From: Candidatus Avimicrobium faecavium
Lineage (GTDB): Bacteria; Bacillota; Clostridia; Oscillospirales; Ruminococcaceae
Assembly (NCBI GenBank): GCA_904419105.1
Contig: CAJFQR010000058.1
Location: 1 to 9,505, forward strand
Length of the DNA: 9,505 bases
Direction of reading: 5' to 3'
The first letter of the stretch is position 1, and each line of letters begins with the position of its first letter. The translations under genes and the position numbers were made by a program. Below, piece after piece: positions 7,375 through 9,505 of the stretch. The notes below the pieces were generated by a model, which ran no database searches, was not told the DNA's origin, and was given only the letters and a program-made list of their open reading frames with translations.

Positions 7375-8601
7375 ATGCGAATCGCACTTTTTACGGAAGT
7401 TTATCTGCCCTACATCAACGGGGTAGTTACCCATGTCAAACTGCTCAGAGAAGGACTGGAAAAACTCGGACATACTGTGCTGGTGGTCACCTCCGATCCG
7501 AACACTCACCACCACTACATCGAAGACGGGGTGCTCCACTGCCCGGCGGTCAAACTCAAAAAGCTCTACGGTTATGGTCTTGCCTCCCCCTACTCCAGTA
7601 CCCGCACCCAGATGCTGGAAAAGTTCGGCCCGGATATCATCCACATTCACACGGAATTTTCAATGGGCATTTCCGGTATTCACATCGCCCACAAGCTCAA
7701 GGTACCGCTGGTGTACACCCTGCACACGATGTATGATGACTATGTCTACTATGTGGCGCCCCGGCACCTGGCCAAGCTTGCCCGTGAGGTATCCCGGCAG
7801 TATGCCGGCCACTTCGCCCGCAATGCCCAGGCACTCACCAGCCCCTCGGAAAAAGGGAGCATCTATTTCAAAGAGGTGGGCATCACCAAACCGGTGAATA
7901 TCATCCCCAACGCGGTGGAACTGGACCGCTTTATGGTCAAAAATATCGATCCCGCCGCCATCGCCGCTGTGCGGGAGAAATACGGCCTCAACGATGGGCG
8001 GATGGTGGCCTGCTTCGTCGGGCGGCTTGGGAAGGAGAAAAGCGTCGATGTGCTGCTGGACGACTGGGCAGAGGCAATTTGTCCCGAGGACGGCATCCGC
8101 CTGATGGTCGTCGGCGATGGGCCGGTTCGCGAGGAGCTCGAAGCCCAGGCCAAGAACCTGGGGCTCGGGGACCAGGTGATCTTTACCGGCATGATCCCCC
8201 ACGATGATCTGCCCCCCTATCTGGCGGTATGCGATGTGTATGTCACCGCATCGCTGTCGGATACCAATTCCATCTCGATGCTCGAAGGGGAGGCCGCCGG
8301 CCTTCCGGTGCTGCAGCGGTTCGACCCCATCAACGCCGACCAGGTCATCGACGGAGACAACGGCTATATGTACACCTCCGCCGAGGACCTGGGCCGGAAG
8401 CTCCGGCTGATCCGGGATCTTCCGCCGGAAAAGCTCGCCGCCCTCAAGGCCCGCACCACCCAATTTGTCAAGGACAGCGGCGCCGAGGATCTGGCCAACT
8501 ACACCCTCTCGGTCTATCACACCGTCTACAAAAACCGGCAGCGGACCCAGACCGTCCGGCCGCTTCTGCCGGTGATACCCTTCCAGAATCCATTCAAATA
8601 A
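7375..8601 (+). CDS. GT4-family glycosyltransferase, diacylglycerol glucosyltransferase-like
   Basis: Probable retaining GT-B glycosyltransferase of family GT4, 408 residues. The start MRIALFTEVYLPYINGVVTHV (about 1-21), the PDIIHIHTEFSMG segment (86-98) and YTLHTMYDDYVYYV (114-127) resemble the 1,2-diacylglycerol 3-alpha-glucosyltransferases of Firmicutes and mollicutes, which move glucose from UDP-glucose to membrane diacylglycerol. The C-terminal nucleotide-sugar domain has FVGRLGKEKS with R217 and K222, VVGDGP (245-250), and the acceptor-loop motif SDTNSISMLEGEAAG, where the usual E-x7-E reads D296-x7-E304. The C-terminal tail is basic and proline-rich (KNRQRTQTVRP), which may help peripheral membrane binding (inference). 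No transmembrane segment is evident. The frame continues upstream to a TTG at 7255, but that lies in the -35 box; the ATG at 7375 has AGGAGA 6 nt ahead. Substrate is not proven by sequence. Confidence 0.88.
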   Translation: MRIALFTEVYLPYINGVVTHVKLLREGLEKLGHTVLVVTSDPNTHHHYIEDGVLHCPAVKLKKLYGYGLASPYSSTRTQMLEKFGPDIIHIHTEFSMGISGIHIAHKLKVPLVYTLHTMYDDYVYYVAPRHLAKLAREVSRQYAGHFARNAQALTSPSEKGSIYFKEVGITKPVNIIPNAVELDRFMVKNIDPAAIAAVREKYGLNDGRMVACFVGRLGKEKSVDVLLDDWAEAICPEDGIRLMVVGDGPVREELEAQAKNLGLGDQVIFTGMIPHDDLPPYLAVCDVYVTASLSDTNSISMLEGEAAGLPVLQRFDPINADQVIDGDNGYMYTSAEDLGRKLRLIRDLPPEKLAALKARTTQFVKDSGAEDLANYTLSVYHTVYKNRQRTQTVRPLLPVIPFQNPFK

Positions 8602-8625
8602 GCCAACAGGCTTGAGGAGGACACT

Positions 8626-9505
8626 ATGAAATTCCAGGACCGATACGACATTGCAATCATCGGCGGCGGCATCGGCGGGCTGATGACCGCCTACCGCCTG
8701 GCCGAGCGGGATCCCGGGCTCTCCATCTGCCTGATGGAGAGGGGGCGGGATATCCGGGACCGGGTATGCCCTATTGTAGCCGGCAAGGTAAAGAAGTGCA
8801 TCAAATGCGATCCCTGTGCCATCATGGAGGGCCTGGCCGGCGCCGGCGCCTTCTCCGACGGCAAATATGTCATCTCCACCGAATACGGCGGCTGGCTCAC
8901 CGACTTTCTGCCGGATAAAACGGTCATCGACTACATTGAGCAGGCGGACCACATTCTGGTGGAACACGGCGCCGTCACCGAGCGGTTCCTGCCGAACAAC
9001 GACCTCAAGCGCCTTTGCCTGGAACACGACCTGCACATGCAGCAGGCTCAGGTCAAGCATCTGGGCACCGACGCCAACTTTGAGACGATGGGCCATCTGA
9101 TCGACGCCCTGCGCGAGAAGGTGGAGATCCACACCCGCACCACCGTCACAGATGTGGACAAGGAGGCCCATACCGTCACCGCTGCCGACGCCGAGGGCGA
9201 GCACACCTTCTCTGCCGACCGGATCGTCTTTGCCGTCGGCCGCTCCGGGTCCGGGTTCTTCTCCGGCTGGTGCCGGAAAAACGGCGTCCCCCTCAAAAAC
9301 AACCAGGTGGACATCGGCGTCCGTGTGGAGCTGCCGTCCATCATCTGGGAGCACTTCTCCCAAAAGATCTACGAGCCGAAGATCCTCTACCGGTCCAAAC
9401 AGTACGGCGATACCACCCGCATGTTCTGCTTCAATGAACGGGGACAGGTGGTTACCGAGAACACCGACGGCATCCTGACGGTGAACGGCCACGCCTATCG
9501 CAGCG
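8626..9505 (+). CDS. FAD-dependent dehydrogenase-like protein (COG2509 type), 3' end cut off
   Basis: About 293 residues are visible and the frame is open at the window edge. The N-terminus is a Rossmann dinucleotide fold: YDIAIIGGGIGGLMTAYRLAE with G13-G15-G18 and an acidic strand end at E38 (LMERG). Four cysteines follow, C48, C58, C61 and C64, then a GLAGAGAFSDGK motif (69-80). A second FAD-contact segment IVFAVGRSGSG lies at 200-210, then QVDIGVRVELP, a MFCFNERGQVV segment and NTDGILTVNGHAYR near the edge. These match, from memory, the uncharacterised FAD-dependent dehydrogenase group COG2509; substrate and electron partner are unknown. The ATG at 8626 has GAGGAGGA 5 nt ahead. It lies 24 nt after the glycosyltransferase stop with no terminator between, so co-transcription is likely. 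A HI0933/YhiN-type flavoprotein is a less likely alternative. Confidence 0.85.
   Translation, partial: MKFQDRYDIAIIGGGIGGLMTAYRLAERDPGLSICLMERGRDIRDRVCPIVAGKVKKCIKCDPCAIMEGLAGAGAFSDGKYVISTEYGGWLTDFLPDKTVIDYIEQADHILVEHGAVTERFLPNNDLKRLCLEHDLHMQQAQVKHLGTDANFETMGHLIDALREKVEIHTRTTVTDVDKEAHTVTAADAEGEHTFSADRIVFAVGRSGSGFFSGWCRKNGVPLKNNQVDIGVRVELPSIIWEHFSQKIYEPKILYRSKQYGDTTRMFCFNERGQVVTENTDGILTVNGHAYRS

Noticed and set aside
7660..9492. 610-codon open frame on the minus strand
   Set aside because: It is the in-register shadow of the glycosyltransferase and FAD genes, which happen to share a frame. The same reasoning applies to the long plus-strand frames at 153-1631 and 1686-3452 over dnaE.
1..9505. 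Searched by eye for CRISPR repeats, insertion sequences, tRNA/rRNA genes, toxin-antitoxin or phage-defence genes
   Set aside because: No repeat arrays, transposase motifs, RNA gene signatures or accessory genes were seen; nearly all bases belong to conserved genes or the short divergent promoter region.

Overview
The window looks like a chromosomal housekeeping segment from a GC-rich, Gram-positive anaerobe of the class Clostridia, probably an Oscillospiraceae/Ruminococcaceae-type gut bacterium. The reasons are a five-gene run hprK-murB-rapZ-whiA-dnaE, which is a Firmicutes arrangement, a type II MurB, strong AGGAGG-like ribosome binding sites and GC-biased third codon positions. The genus assignment is inference; the gene order and sigma-A-type promoters are seen directly.

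Left three quarters (1-7117, minus strand): a tightly packed operon read right to left. It starts at a near-consensus promoter (TTGAAT, 17-bp spacer, TATAAT) at 7195-7167. It encodes HPr kinase/phosphorylase (hprK), UDP-N-acetylenolpyruvoylglucosamine reductase (murB), the RapZ/YvcJ nucleotide-binding protein, the WhiA DNA-binding protein, and the DNA polymerase III alpha subunit (dnaE, whose C-terminal end runs off the left edge). Gaps between genes are 21, 6, 10 and 16 nt. Three of the four downstream ribosome binding sites overlap or lie within the end of the preceding gene. The operon joins carbon-catabolite signalling, cell-wall precursor synthesis, a division/segregation-linked regulator and replication. 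The gluconeogenesis/cell-wall factor gene glmR (yvcK), usually found between rapZ and whiA, is absent here.

Divergent region (7118-7374): back-to-back promoters. The minus promoter has a 15-bp hyphenated dyad just downstream of its -10. The plus promoter (TTGAGC, 17-bp spacer, TATACT with a TG extension) drives the right-hand genes. A short hairpin precedes the ribosome binding site of the first plus-strand gene.

Right part (7375-9505, plus strand): a GT4 glycosyltransferase resembling diacylglycerol glucosyltransferases, followed after 24 nt by an FAD-dependent dehydrogenase-like protein (COG2509 type) that carries a four-cysteine cluster and runs off the right edge.

I see no mobile elements, CRISPR arrays, RNA genes or intrinsic terminators. 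Very long open frames antisense to the real genes are in-register shadows caused by avoidance of TTA, CTA and TCA codons. I found no evidence for a new multi-gene system; the points most worth checking are the cysteine cluster of the FAD protein, the operator-like dyad at hprK, the missing glmR and the Asp substitution in the glycosyltransferase.
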